Positions 36,765 through 45,860 of a stretch of 64,000 nt of DNA are shown piece after piece. The DNA is from Opitutaceae bacterium (GTDB lineage Bacteria > Verrucomicrobiota > Verrucomicrobiia > Opitutales > Opitutaceae). Positions within the stretch are counted from its first letter, which is position 1; the number at the start of each line of letters is the position of its first letter. A model generated the notes under the pieces. The model was not told the origin of the DNA, did no database searches, and saw only the letters and a program-made list of their open reading frames with translations. Made by a program: the position numbers and the translations under genes. The DNA lies in contig JANQRT010000003.1 in the NCBI GenBank assembly GCA_028284385.1, positions 62,001-126,000 of the forward strand, in the 5' to 3' direction.

Positions 36765-37451
36765 ATGACTAGTAGACTTATGAATATGCCTTCAATCGTT
36801 TCTCGTGAAGATTGGCAGATGGCGCGGGACGCCTTGTTGCGTAAGGAGAAAGCCGCCACAAGAGCTAGAGACGATCTCGCCGCCGAGCGTCGCCGTCTGC
36901 CCATGTTTCGTATTGAAAAGAAATACGCTCTAGAAGGGCCTCGGGGAAAATCGTCTTTGCTCGATCTATTTGAAGGTCGGCTCCAGCTCATCGTTTATCA
37001 CTTCATGTTTGGAGTCGACTGGGAGCAGGGCTGCGGCGGCTGCTCGATGCTTGTAGATAATATTGGACATCCTGCCCACCTGCATGCGCGTGACGTTTCT
37101 CTTGCCTTGGTCTCCAGAGCTCCCTTGGCGAAAATCGAACCATTCAAAGAGCGAATGGGATGGACCCTTCCTTGGTATTCATCTTTTGGGACAGATTTTA
37201 ACGACGACTTTGGCGTTACAACTGATGAGGGAGAGGTCTTCGGTTTGAGCGTTTTTCTCCGGGACGGAGATGATGTTTTCCAGACCTATTTCACGAACAA
37301 TCGCGGTGTGGAGAATTTCATGGGCGTCTTTGCCTTTCTCGACGTGGTCCCATATGGCAGAAAAGAAGAATGGGAGGACTCACTAAGCGGTTGGCCGCAA
37401 GAGCCGCCTTACCAATGGTGGAGACATCATGATAAATACGATGAAAGTTAG
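36765..37451 (+). CDS. DUF899 family thioredoxin-fold protein
   Basis: A 228-residue cytosolic protein. The stretch LQLIVYHFMFGVDWEQGCGGCSMLVDNIGHPAHLHARDVSLALVSRAPLAKIEPFKERMGW is characteristic of DUF899, a branch of the thioredoxin/AhpC-TSA superfamily; the C-G-G-C at about 92-95 occupies the place of the redox-active site. The ending YQWWRHHDKY is also typical. Biochemical function is not established; a thiol-redox role is inferred and fits the neighbouring thioredoxin system. Six bases separate it from the small membrane protein gene that follows. Two palindromes upstream suggest repression. Confidence 0.85.
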   Translation: MTSRLMNMPSIVSREDWQMARDALLRKEKAATRARDDLAAERRRLPMFRIEKKYALEGPRGKSSLLDLFEGRLQLIVYHFMFGVDWEQGCGGCSMLVDNIGHPAHLHARDVSLALVSRAPLAKIEPFKERMGWTLPWYSSFGTDFNDDFGVTTDEGEVFGLSVFLRDGDDVFQTYFTNNRGVENFMGVFAFLDVVPYGRKEEWEDSLSGWPQEPPYQWWRHHDKYDES

Positions 37452-37457
37452 ACTGCT

Positions 37458-37742
37458 ATGGCGTCCCGGTTCTGTGGTTGTTCAAAATCTGATCGTTCTA
37501 GATCGTCGCGAAAGCAGTCTGCCTTGCTAGCTCGCTTAATGGGAGCTTTAGGAGTGTTCTTTTCAGGCGCTTTGATTTTGTTCATTCCAAAATGCCCTGT
37601 CTGTTTGGCTGGATACGTGGCTCTGTGGACTGGTATCGGCCTTTCGTATACGGAAATAGCGATCTTAAGATATTTTTTTATCTTCCTTTTCGTATCCTCC
37701 TTGGTATATCTGTTGTACAACCGATTTCGTTTCCGAACTTGA
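37458..37742 (+). CDS. small membrane protein with a CPxC motif
   Basis: A 94-residue protein with a Lys/Arg/Ser-rich N-terminus carrying CGC, then two hydrophobic helices (about 28-62 and 68-87). The first ends with FIPKCPVCLAGYVALWTGIGLS, a CPxC motif at the membrane edge like that of MerC/MerT-type or other small thiol/metal proteins. It is cotranscribed with the DUF899 gene. No firm family; a role in thiol or metal handling is a guess from motif and context. Confidence 0.6.
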   Translation: MASRFCGCSKSDRSRSSRKQSALLARLMGALGVFFSGALILFIPKCPVCLAGYVALWTGIGLSYTEIAILRYFFIFLFVSSLVYLLYNRFRFRT

Positions 37743-37825
37743 ATGCCTCTTCGTTCTAGTTGAGCGCTTTCGCGGAAGAGGTGGGACGATTCTCTCAAAT
37801 TCATCTGCGACAAAACAGCCTTGCA

Positions 37826-37843
37826 ATATACCGATTGGTATAT
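37826..37843. promoter_or_regulatory. TetR operator upstream of the TetR gene
   Basis: ATATACC-GATT-GGTATAT, an inverted repeat ending 24 bases before the TetR start codon. A near-identical site (ATACCGATCGGTAT) lies upstream of trxB, just past the TetR gene, which points to self-regulation and control of the thioredoxin operon by the same protein. Confidence 0.75.
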
Positions 37844-37866
37844 ACGTTTTCTCTCCATAGTTTAAG

Positions 37867-38457
37867 ATGAAGGAGAAGGATACGAGATCGAGGCTGCTTG
37901 ACGCAGCCCTGGGCCAGATTTGGAAGTCTAGCTATACCGGCGCCGGTATTGCCCAGATATGCGATGAGGCGGGAACGACCAAGGGCAGCTTTTATCATTT
38001 CTTTGATTCTAAGTCGGATTTAGCCATTGCTGCTCTTGAAGAGCACTGGGTTCACGCTCGATCCGATTTTGATAGCGTATTTGCTCCTCACTTATCTCCA
38101 AGCGAACAGATATCCGCTTTTTGTAAACATACGATTAAGTCACAAACTTCTCATAGACAAAAAGATGGATATGTCGTTGGATGCCCTTTCTTTGCCACTG
38201 GAATGGAGTGTGGGGCTCTTGATACCTCGGTACAAAAAGCGGTCGATCGTGTCATCGAGCTCGAATTGGCTTATTTTTTCCGTCTTGCTCGAGAAATTGG
38301 AGCCCCTCGGTTTCCCGATGATCAGGCCGTTACTGATGGCGGAAAAGCGATGTTCGCGTTTTTACAGGGCATTCTGGCAATGGCTAGGGTGAAAGACGAT
38401 ATGGAGCTCATCGAGAACGCTCTGGAGCCGGGACTCAGGAGACTCGCTGGCCTCTAA
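37867..38457 (+). CDS. TetR-family regulator, NemR-like, probable redox sensor
   Basis: A 196-residue repressor. The N-terminal helix-turn-helix is clear (LLDAALGQIWKSSYTGAGIAQICDEAGTTKGSFYHFFDSKSDL, residues 10-52). The ligand domain carries GCPFFATGMEC with C106 and C115, placed like C106 and C116 of E. coli NemR (GCLTVKLSAEVC), where Cys106 senses hypochlorite and electrophiles. It also has C32 and C86. It is flanked by two ATACCGAT-GGTAT palindromes, one before itself and one before trxB, so it likely represses its own gene and the trxB-peroxiredoxin-trxA operon until oxidised. The redox-sensing role is inferred from the Cys positions and targets. Confidence 0.82.
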   Translation: MKEKDTRSRLLDAALGQIWKSSYTGAGIAQICDEAGTTKGSFYHFFDSKSDLAIAALEEHWVHARSDFDSVFAPHLSPSEQISAFCKHTIKSQTSHRQKDGYVVGCPFFATGMECGALDTSVQKAVDRVIELELAYFFRLAREIGAPRFPDDQAVTDGGKAMFAFLQGILAMARVKDDMELIENALEPGLRRLAGL

Positions 38458-38476
38458 AAAAATTTGCGCAATCATT

Positions 38477-38490
38477 ATACCGATCGGTAT
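38477..38490. promoter_or_regulatory. TetR operator upstream of trxB
   Basis: ATACCGATCGGTAT, a perfect 14-bp palindrome 27 bases before the trxB start. It matches the operator before the TetR gene at 12 to 13 positions. Confidence 0.75.
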
Positions 38491-38517
38491 GTTTGTTGTT
38501 GTATAACCAATTTCAAA

Positions 38518-39558
38518 ATGGATCTTCAAAAAGAAAAACTCGTTATTATCGGTTCCGGTCCTGCGGGCTGGACGGCCGCCATCTATGGAGCTCGAGCCGA
38601 TTTAAAGCCCTTGGTCTTTGCCGGCAGGGCGGCAGGCAAGGATTTGCTTCCAGGAGGTCAATTGATGTTGACCACCGAAGTGGAGAATTTTCCAGGCTTT
38701 CCTGAAGGAATTGATGGTCCTGAGATCATGGGACGATTTTTCCGTCAAGCATTGCGTTTCGGTACTCGAGTGGTGACTGAAGAGGGAGCGAAGAATCAAG
38801 ATGATTTGGATGCGAACTACGGTTTATACCAGACTTTCCAAAACGTTCAGTCCATCGATTTGTCAGAAAGACCGTATAAAATAGTTGGAGACAATGGATT
38901 TACCGTTTACGCCGATGCTGTGATAATCGCTACTGGCGCGAAAGCCAATTGGCTGGGCTTGGAGAACGAGATGCGATTGGCTCAGCAGGGTGGAGGAGTG
39001 TCGGCTTGCGCGGTTTGCGATGGAGCTTTGCCGATTTTCCGCGATCAGGAAGTGGGAGTCGTCGGGGGTGGCGATTCTGCGATCGAGGAAGCGAGCTATT
39101 TAGCTAAATTCGCCAGCAAGGTTCATATTTTCGTTAGGAGAAACAGCTTCAGAGCCAGTAAGGCTATGCAGGCTCGGGTCCTGAACAATCCGAAATATCG
39201 TATACACTGGAACACTGAGGTTGTGGACGTGCTTGGAGACGCTTCTGTTGAGGGGGTGCTTCTAAAGCGAAACGACCAGAGTGAACAGGGAGCGGATCAG
39301 CTCGAAAGTCTATCGCTACGCGGTTTGTTCATCGCGATCGGCCATACTCCCAACACAGGTTTTCTCGAAGAGCAATTGCCGTCCGATCAGAACGGATACT
39401 TGCAGCTTCCAAATCCAGGTTTCACAGCAACGGGAGTGGAAGGCGTTTATGCCGCTGGAGACGTTGCCGATCCCTACTATCGCCAGGCCATAACGGCTGC
39501 TGGGATGGGAGCCAAGGCTGCGATTGAGGCTGAGCGATTTCTGGCTGAAGTAGCATAA
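38518..39558 (+). CDS. trxB: thioredoxin-disulfide reductase
   Basis: A 346-residue cytosolic flavoprotein that reduces thioredoxin with NADPH. It shows the FAD motif IIGSGPAGWTAAIYGARA, the redox pair C164-A-V-C167-D in SACAVCDG, the NADPH motif GVVGGGDSAIEEASYLAKFASKVHIFVRR, and the end GVYAAGDVADPYYRQAITAAGMGAKAAIEAERFL. The ATG at 38518 is used; a TTG at 38464 would run through the operator palindrome. First gene of an operon with peroxiredoxin and thioredoxin; probably controlled by the NemR-like regulator upstream. Confidence 0.97.
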   Translation: MDLQKEKLVIIGSGPAGWTAAIYGARADLKPLVFAGRAAGKDLLPGGQLMLTTEVENFPGFPEGIDGPEIMGRFFRQALRFGTRVVTEEGAKNQDDLDANYGLYQTFQNVQSIDLSERPYKIVGDNGFTVYADAVIIATGAKANWLGLENEMRLAQQGGGVSACAVCDGALPIFRDQEVGVVGGGDSAIEEASYLAKFASKVHIFVRRNSFRASKAMQARVLNNPKYRIHWNTEVVDVLGDASVEGVLLKRNDQSEQGADQLESLSLRGLFIAIGHTPNTGFLEEQLPSDQNGYLQLPNPGFTATGVEGVYAAGDVADPYYRQAITAAGMGAKAAIEAERFLAEVA

Positions 39559-39594
39559 CATAAATTTGAATACAAAATTAAACTGAAAATAAAC

Positions 39595-40257
39595 ATGACT
39601 GAAATGACACGCGCAACAAGATCATTAGCGGAGGAACTGGCGGATTTCAACGCGAGCTTCCTGGACAAAGCCCCTGACGAGGTGGTGGCTACTATGGCCA
39701 AAGCCGGTCAGGAGTTAGAGCAGCTAGGCATAGTAGACAATAGCCTAAACGTGGGCGATGAGGCTCCCGATTTTGAGCTGCCTAGCGCTAAGGGGGGAAC
39801 CGTCCGTCTGAGCGAGAAGCTCAAGGATGGACCGGTTGTCCTGAACTTCTATCGCGGAGATTGGTGCCCTTATTGTAATCTGGAGCTGAGAGCGTTTCAG
39901 GCGGCTTTGCCGGATTTCGAGGCCAAGGGAGCATCACTTGTGGCTATATCGCCGCAAACGCCAGACAACTCTCTGACTACCGCTGAAAAGCGTGATCTCG
40001 AATACCATGTCCTTAGCGACGTCGGAAATGCAGTGGCTCGCGATTTTGGATTGGTCTTTTCTTTAGCCGAGGAGCTTCGGCCCTTATACGATCAATTGGG
40101 AATCGATATTCCTGCTCACAATGGCGATGGGACTTTCGAGCTTCCGGTGCCTGCCACTTATGTAGTTGGTCAAGACGGCAAGATTTCGTATGCTTTCGTG
40201 AATACGGATTACACGAAAAGGGCTGAACCTAGCGAAGTGCTGGAGGCAATAGCTTAA
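39595..40257 (+). CDS. peroxiredoxin-like AhpC/TSA family protein
   Basis: A 220-residue thioredoxin-fold protein. Residues about 50-80 hold VGDEAPDFELPSAKGGTVRLSE, followed by LNFYRGDWC91-P-Y-C94-NLELRAFQ, a CxxC site typical of the AhpC/TSA-like branch that scavenges peroxides using thioredoxin. The middle (VAISPQTPDNSLTTAEKRDLEYHVLSDVGNAVARDFGLVFSL) is also characteristic. The first 45 residues form a helical extension. It lies between trxB and trxA, its likely electron donors, 36 bases after trxB. Confidence 0.9.
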   Translation: MTEMTRATRSLAEELADFNASFLDKAPDEVVATMAKAGQELEQLGIVDNSLNVGDEAPDFELPSAKGGTVRLSEKLKDGPVVLNFYRGDWCPYCNLELRAFQAALPDFEAKGASLVAISPQTPDNSLTTAEKRDLEYHVLSDVGNAVARDFGLVFSLAEELRPLYDQLGIDIPAHNGDGTFELPVPATYVVGQDGKISYAFVNTDYTKRAEPSEVLEAIA

Positions 40258-40310
40258 GCGGGCTACATGGGGATTTTTTTAAAATAGGATTAATCAAGAA
40301 GGAGTAGAAA

Positions 40311-40646
40311 ATGAATACGAATATAACGCATATCAATGGAGCGAACGAATTCGAATCAGTCGCGCTTGGTTCGGAAAGACCGATAGCGATTGATTTCTGG
40401 GCTGAATGGTGTGGGCCTTGCAAGGCGCTTGGTCCCACCCTGGAGGCCGTCGCTGAGGAAGTTAGCGACAGGGCCAGCATCGCTAAAGTCAATGTCGACG
40501 AGCCTGGTAACGACGAGTTAGCCGCTCGATATGGTATCAGCTCGATACCTACGATACTTTATTTCAAGGATGGCGAACTGAAGGACACTTCGGTTGGACT
40601 GCTATCCAAAGAAGCGATTGTGGGACGACTGACGTCCCTTAACTAA
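40311..40646 (+). CDS. trxA: thioredoxin
   Basis: A 111-residue thioredoxin with the active site W-C34-G-P-C37 (DFWAEWCGPCKALGPTLEAVAEE), the core KVNVDEPGNDELAARYGISSIPTILYFKDGE with the cis-Pro of SIPT, and the usual ending helix. Reduced by the TrxB of the same operon, it would supply electrons to the peroxiredoxin between them. AAGGAG lies 9 bases before the ATG. A strong intrinsic terminator follows 24 bases after the stop. Confidence 0.95.
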   Translation: MNTNITHINGANEFESVALGSERPIAIDFWAEWCGPCKALGPTLEAVAEEVSDRASIAKVNVDEPGNDELAARYGISSIPTILYFKDGELKDTSVGLLSKEAIVGRLTSLN

Positions 40647-40670
40647 AGAGGAGAGAGTAGCGTAAAGCAA

Positions 40671-40697
40671 AGCCAGTCCCTTGGGGCTGGCTTTTTA
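40671..40697 (+). terminator. intrinsic terminator after trxA
   Basis: AGCCAGTCCC-TT-GGGGCTGGCT forms a 10-bp stem with one G-T pair and is followed by TTTTT on the plus strand; the A-run before it suggests it also works for the convergent chemoreceptor gene. Confidence 0.85.
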
Positions 40698-42641
40698 GTT
40701 TACGGAAGCTACCGCTTGTCGAGTCCGGTCGCTCGAAGATGGGGCGGTCTGACTGGTCTTTGACTTTCGCGCTGGCGTTTTCGAGCTTTGGCCTAGCATC
40801 TTCTCCAGCGTATCGATTATTCGATGAAGCGTTTGGGTTTCGAGCCGAAGCTTGTCGGCCGATTCCTGCGTTCCGTTGGCGATTTCCACCGAGTGTTGAG
40901 CCGCGCTTTCCTGCTCATGAACGGAATCGTTTATCGTGTCGATGCTAGCCGATTCCTTCTGGACGCTTTCCCTAAGCTCCCAAAGCAAATCATCCACGGT
41001 GGTTGCCCTTTCGGAAATTCCTGTGAACGCTTCAACCATTTCCGCGGTGCGCGTTTCTCCTAGCTGAGCGTTGTACTGATTTTGATTCATCATCTCGGTG
41101 ATTTCCTCGGTGGCTTTGGCCGTACGGTTGGCTAATTCTCCAACCTCTTCAGCAACTACGGAAAAGCCAGCTCCATGTTCACCCGCTCGAGCGGCTTCGA
41201 CCGCCGCATTCAAGGCCAGAATATTCGTCTGGAAGGCGATGTCTTGAATAACATCAAGCACATTCGAGATTTGCGTACTGGAATTTGTGATACCGGACAT
41301 CGCTTCCTGAAGATGCTCAATTGAAGAGCGGCCTTCTTCGGCTGACTGTTTAGCCTTTTCGGCCTCCTTATGGGCGTCGTAGATGCGCGTTCCGTTCTGA
41401 TGTATCGTGGCGTTTATTTCCTCTACCGAAGAGCTCACAGCTTCCAGGGAAGTAGCAGTGCTGGACGCGTTTTGCACCAGGTTTTCACTGCCGGTAGCGA
41501 ATTTCCTCGCGGAGTTGGTCAATGTTTGGGCAGCTCCAGCCAAAGCTTCTGAAATGGAGAAGAGAGTGTTTTTGATATTAAGGCTGACGACTACGTTCGA
41601 GCTAATACTGATGATGAAAATCAAGATCGAGAACCCGAGGGCTATGACAAACATTCTGTTATCGGCGGCCTTTAACGTGGAAGAGCTTTCCGTTATCCTG
41701 TCTTTGTAGGCATCGATGACTAATTGATAGACGTTCTGATTCGCTACAAAGAGGGCATCCGAGACGCCCTCTGGTATTTCGAGGACGGCTTCCGGATTTT
41801 TCATCCATGTTCTTATTTGCGGATTGATGATCTTGGCGAATTCGCTACCCCCTTGCTCTCGATTAGCAGTATGGAACAACTCTATGAGATCTTGAGGGGC
41901 GGAGCTAGCAAACGTCCTCTTCATTTGGCCCAGCTCCGCTTTACGATAGGTGATCGTTTCAAAATCGAGGATAGACATCGTCTTTCGCCCTTCGGTAGCC
42001 CGGTAGGCGATCGTCTCGAGAGCTTTAGTGAGCTTCATCTGGTAGATGGCTGTGTATCCAGTAAATAATTCACTCAGCTCTTTGTGATCCAGCTGATCCG
42101 TGAGCTGCGAGCAGATATTGAAATAGGAGCGAATCAAGTTCGGATAGGAAACCCAGAGGCGTCTTGCCGTCATGTTTCCCGACTTCACTTCTTCTCGAAA
42201 CGAATTGATTTGCTGGATACGGTCAAGCGTCGTGTCAAGGAGGCTTTTGTAGTTCTCTTCTTCCTTTTTAGCCGCTGGCGTTTGAGCTTCGATAAGGAAT
42301 AAAATTTCTCTGGCTGACTCTAGCATCGCCTCTTCTTGCGAGTCCGTATTCGCAATCGCCCGATCGTAATCTAGATTATCTTTGTTGATGCTATAGACTC
42401 GGTAGGCGGCCTCTTTGGCTTCGTTCCCCACGGCATCTAGATAATAGAGAATTCCGTGGATCTGATCGATAGCGTTTTCGGTGCGAACGACTGCCTTGTC
42501 AGTCCTTCGTTTTTCTTGAAAGTTCTGAAAAACGAGTACTGCGGATAATACAAATACGCCTGCTAGCGGTATGGCGGCTAGGAGGATCTGTTTTTTTTGC
42601 AACGAAAGCGTCTGCAAAAGACTGCTCTTTGGGATACGCAT
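40695..42641 (-). CDS. methyl-accepting chemotaxis protein, helical sensor
   Basis: A 648-residue chemoreceptor. Membrane helices lie at about 18-38 ([20 protein letters not shown]) and 330-352 ([23 protein letters not shown]). The periplasmic part between them is mostly helical with no PAS/CACHE signature, a long four-helix-bundle type sensor. The cytoplasmic coiled coil contains the signalling tip [40 protein letters not shown] near 470-510. It ends in a Lys/Ser/Thr-rich tail without a CheR-docking pentapeptide. Signal unknown. It is followed on the same strand, upstream, by another receptor. Confidence 0.92.
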   Translation of the reverse strand: MRIPKSSLLQTLSLQKKQILLAAIPLAGVFVLSAVLVFQNFQEKRRTDKAVVRTENAIDQIHGILYYLDAVGNEAKEAAYRVYSINKDNLDYDRAIANTDSQEEAMLESAREILFLIEAQTPAAKKEEENYKSLLDTTLDRIQQINSFREEVKSGNMTARRLWVSYPNLIRSYFNICSQLTDQLDHKELSELFTGYTAIYQMKLTKALETIAYRATEGRKTMSILDFETITYRKAELGQMKRTFASSAPQDLIELFHTANREQGGSEFAKIINPQIRTWMKNPEAVLEIPEGVSDALFVANQNVYQLVIDAYKDRITESSSTLKAADNRMFVIALGFSILIFIISISSNVVVSLNIKNTLFSISEALAGAAQTLTNSARKFATGSENLVQNASSTATSLEAVSSSVEEINATIHQNGTRIYDAHKEAEKAKQSAEEGRSSIEHLQEAMSGITNSSTQISNVLDVIQDIAFQTNILALNAAVEAARAGEHGAGFSVVAEEVGELANRTAKATEEITEMMNQNQYNAQLGETRTAEMVEAFTGISERATTVDDLLWELRESVQKESASIDTINDSVHEQESAAQHSVEIANGTQESADKLRLETQTLHRIIDTLEKMLGQSSKTPARKSKTSQTAPSSSDRTRQAVASVN

Positions 42642-42841
42642 GGTTGTGGGGTACCATGAGGTTCATCGACTAGTCCTCACTAGGGTAAAATTTTAATTCA
42701 TAAAAACATCGCTAAATTCCTATTTTCGTCGGGCTGGCTATCGTTATCCGCGCAAGTCGTTCCAGCTCTTGAGCCTAAGCGATATCCAATGGGTTCCTTA
42801 AATGGCAATTTGAGCGAAGCGAGCCATCCGGCTGATCAAAT

Positions 42842-44827
42842 CTAATTCCAAATGACTTCCGAAGTTTCGGAAGGATTCGATGAGAAACAGCGATCGATTG
42901 AGGCTTCGCTCATTTCCTGCTCGGCCCCTTTAGCGCTCGAACCAGTATTACTTTCTCCTGTTATGATCTTCTGTAGCGAGGCTGCGATATCAGCTATCTT
43001 TTGGGCTTGGTGGTTCAAATCTTTGGAGGCCGAAGCGGCTTCCTCAGCTCCCGATGCGTTGATCTGGGTCACCTCGCTGATTTGGCAGATAGCTTGATTG
43101 ATTTGGTTGAGACCCGCGTTTTGCTGCTCGGACGAGCTAGCGATTTGCTCGACATGACCTTCGACTTGCGAGGTCGACTTGTCTAGCTCCTTGAATCCTT
43201 CTCCCGTAGACTGAGCGGCTTTCACGCTGACCTGGATTTTCTCTAAATTGGAATCGATCAAGGTTGCCGTGCTACGCGCGGCGTCTGCTGCCCTTCCGGC
43301 CAGGCTCCTGACCTCATCCGCTACTACGGCGAATCCGGACCCCGCTTCTCCCGCTCTAGCCGCTTCCACAGCTGCATTGAGGGCGAGAATATTGGTTTGG
43401 AAAGCGATCTCATCAATGGTCTGGACAATTTTTTGCGTCTCTTCGCTCGCGGTTGCGACTTCGGCCATGGAGCTGGTTAGCTCTTCGACTACCGTATTCA
43501 TTTTAGTAACAGACTCCGTTGAGGCCGTTACATGCTTAATGGCTTCGCCAACCGAATTTTTATTTTGCTCCGTCATAGATGCCAACTCCTCAGCAGAGGA
43601 CGACGTTTCTTCCACGCTTGCAGCTTGTCTGGATGCTCCGTCGGCTACTGTTTGACTGCTGTTGTCGACGATTGATGCTGATTGTCGCGCTCTTTCGGAT
43701 ACTTCGAGCAAATCCGATGAGAGTGACTGTAGTGGCTTTGAAATGCTCCTGGCCAAAAACCAAGCTCCTGCGAAGGTCGCGATAATCGCCAGTACTAGAA
43801 TTACCATTGTTTCTATCCTGGCCTTCTTGATGCTAGCTAGAGTCTCGCTTTCACTGATCCGGGTTAGGGCGCTCCAGCCAAGACCCTCGTATCCATGAGC
43901 TCCATGCGAATGAGCGTATCCAGAAGATTGGCGAATTTGTTTGCGAGCGTGAAGCGAACTGATAGCCCCCTTTTGCCCGGCTATAGCAAGCTGAGCTGCT
44001 TTAACTCCCTTTTCCGCTAGGTTGAGGTTCAAAAGCACTCCCATGTCGTCGTTTGCCTTGTTTACACCGTTGTTTGTGAAGGGGTCGAGATCGACGATGA
44101 CCCGGCCTTCTTTATCCAGAACCGTTAGTTCAGTCGACGCGTATCCTGAGCCTCTCAAGCTTTCGTAGTACTGCTCGGCGATGTGATTCACCACATCCAA
44201 GGAAACCTTGTTTGTCCAAACTGCGATCGTTTCTCCGGCTGCATCTTTTACGGGAGCCGAAAAGTTGATGGCTAGGCCATTGCCACCCTCTAGGCGCTTG
44301 ACGACATCATCTACCTTCACGTCTTCAACGACGGTTCCATTTCGTCCATTCCCTTTTAGAAAATTTCCATTTAGAGTGTTGCGAAACCAGGATTCGGAGC
44401 TGAAATTCTTATCGTAGATCCAGGAAACATCGATGTTTCTTCTCTTCGCGTCCCTACTGTTGACCGCTATTGGCTTACCTTCCAGGTCTACTACGATGAT
44501 AGCGGCATAGTCGCCATTGAGCTTCAAGTAGCTATTAGCTGAGCGTATGATGCTATTCTTCTCCTCTTCCTGGTGGTACCATTGGCTGCGATCTCGATTA
44601 GCTTCGTTTGCCGCGAATTCCTGCGTATCAGCATAGCATTCGGCGAGATTTCGCTCGATAAGATCTATGAAAGTCTGAGCGTAATTCCCAATGGCGCTAT
44701 TAAGCTGAGCCTTGGTTGTCTGCGCATTGGATTCCATGCGCCAACCGAGGATCGCCAGGGGTACAAATGCGATAAGAAAACAGAAAGCCAAAATCTTGGC
44801 ATTCACTCCAAAACGGTCGAAATGCAT
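42842..44827 (-). CDS. methyl-accepting chemotaxis protein, CACHE-type sensor
   Basis: A 661-residue chemoreceptor with membrane helices at about 10-27 and 335-357. The periplasmic domain ([63 protein letters not shown]) fits a double-CACHE fold, which usually binds amino or organic acids. After a HAMP-like stretch ([22 protein letters not shown]) comes the signalling domain with [44 protein letters not shown] His-containing loop before TM2 ([14 protein letters not shown]) is unusual. Ligand unknown. The gene is separate from the other receptor by 200 bases. Confidence 0.92.
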   Translation of the reverse strand: MHFDRFGVNAKILAFCFLIAFVPLAILGWRMESNAQTTKAQLNSAIGNYAQTFIDLIERNLAECYADTQEFAANEANRDRSQWYHQEEEKNSIIRSANSYLKLNGDYAAIIVVDLEGKPIAVNSRDAKRRNIDVSWIYDKNFSSESWFRNTLNGNFLKGNGRNGTVVEDVKVDDVVKRLEGGNGLAINFSAPVKDAAGETIAVWTNKVSLDVVNHIAEQYYESLRGSGYASTELTVLDKEGRVIVDLDPFTNNGVNKANDDMGVLLNLNLAEKGVKAAQLAIAGQKGAISSLHARKQIRQSSGYAHSHGAHGYEGLGWSALTRISESETLASIKKARIETMVILVLAIIATFAGAWFLARSISKPLQSLSSDLLEVSERARQSASIVDNSSQTVADGASRQAASVEETSSSAEELASMTEQNKNSVGEAIKHVTASTESVTKMNTVVEELTSSMAEVATASEETQKIVQTIDEIAFQTNILALNAAVEAARAGEAGSGFAVVADEVRSLAGRAADAARSTATLIDSNLEKIQVSVKAAQSTGEGFKELDKSTSQVEGHVEQIASSSEQQNAGLNQINQAICQISEVTQINASGAEEAASASKDLNHQAQKIADIAASLQKIITGESNTGSSAKGAEQEMSEASIDRCFSSNPSETSEVIWN

Positions 44828-45134
44828 AGTCTAGCAAACGGTACTTCCACGTTGCTATTCAGCGATTTCCGAACGTGCTGGGAGTTTTAACAGGCGATTG
44901 ACGTCACTCGTTCAATTCCGTGGCGAAAATTGAAATCATCTAGTGGGGAATTATAAAACATATCTGGAATATACCCTATAATTTGGATACGAAACTAGTG
45001 TCGCTTTAAAAAGGAAATGCGAAAACTAAATGATCAAGACCAGCCAATGTGTCTTGGCCAGCCTTGGTTAAAGTCAGTCGCAACCTGCTTATAAGCATTT
45101 TAAAAGCGTATCCAAAATATAATTTTAAAAAGTG
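44828..45134. other. intergenic region, 307 bp
   Basis: Upstream of the CACHE chemoreceptor. It contains the second copy of ATACCCTATAAT (44971-44982), two GTATCCAAA/TTTGGATAC elements (44983-44990 and 45105-45112) and no visible gene. A TATAAT on the minus strand near 44950-44957 could be a -10 box for the receptor. Confidence 0.45.
44971..44982. repeat. 12-mer ATACCCTATAAT, copy 2
   Basis: Identical to 34063-34074 and directly followed by TTGGATAC. It lies 144 bases upstream of the chemoreceptor start. Confidence 0.35.
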
Positions 45135-45647
45135 CTACTTGCGCTTGCCTCCACGAAAGTTGATCTCTTCTTGAAGATCTGACCATTTGTTGTCGCCTTC
45201 GCTAATGAAGCTCGCGATATCGGCTTTGAAGGTATCGATTTGTGGCGTCCCGGCCAGTAGAAAGAGGCGGTCCGCCTCTACCACGAAGCAAGCCGGGTTG
45301 GCGATCTCGGCTCTTCCGCTGCGAATGGAAACCGCGCAGCGTCCTCCGTAGGCGGGAACGTACTTCGATGGATTAGCTAGGAAAAGCGTTTTATGTTTTT
45401 CGTTGGCGAACTTCCAGACCGAACCCATCCACTCGGCAGTGTATTCATCGTTTCCTTTGGTCGCCTTCATCTCGGTGAAATAGGCGACGGCGTCGTATCC
45501 ATTTAAAACTACTTTGGTTTTACGATCCCTATCGATCTTAAGCTCTTTGCTCCCATGATGAGCAGCTTGAGCTACATCGCTAGCCATAACGATCAAAAAA
45601 AGTGACATTAAGGCGGCATTGAGGTTTCCAAGTATGGCGTTTTTCAT
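45135..45647 (-). CDS. exported YHS-domain protein
   Basis: A 170-residue protein with a signal peptide ending AQA. The YHS pattern is clear: VVLNGYDAVAYFTEMKATKGNDEYTAEWMGSVWKFANEKHKTLFLANPSKYVPAYGGRCAVSIRSG. YHS domains are small, possibly metal-binding modules often attached to heavy-metal ATPases and oxygenases; here it stands alone in the periplasm. The region after it (FVVEADRLFLLAGTPQIDTFKADIASFI) is of unknown role. Monocistronic as far as can be seen. Confidence 0.85.
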   Translation of the reverse strand: MKNAILGNLNAALMSLFLIVMASDVAQAAHHGSKELKIDRDRKTKVVLNGYDAVAYFTEMKATKGNDEYTAEWMGSVWKFANEKHKTLFLANPSKYVPAYGGRCAVSIRSGRAEIANPACFVVEADRLFLLAGTPQIDTFKADIASFISEGDNKWSDLQEEINFRGGKRK

Positions 45648-45860
45648 CGTGAGCTACTTATTGTATCTGAATAATTATTACGAACAGAAGGCTTTTGCCT
45701 AGTCGCGTTATGCGCTTGGATGATGGAACGGTTCGATGACTCAATTGATTTTGCCAATGTGCAAAAAACTCCAATTATTTTCTGGCCAGCACCCAGTTTC
45801 CCCTCTTCTTCGGGCAAGTTAACGCTCTTCGAATAGTGAAAACTCGCTTGAGTTTCAGTT

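Noticed and set aside
38464..38517. 18-residue N-terminal extension of thioredoxin reductase
   Set aside because: It starts with TTG, runs through the operator palindrome and the added residues do not match the family.
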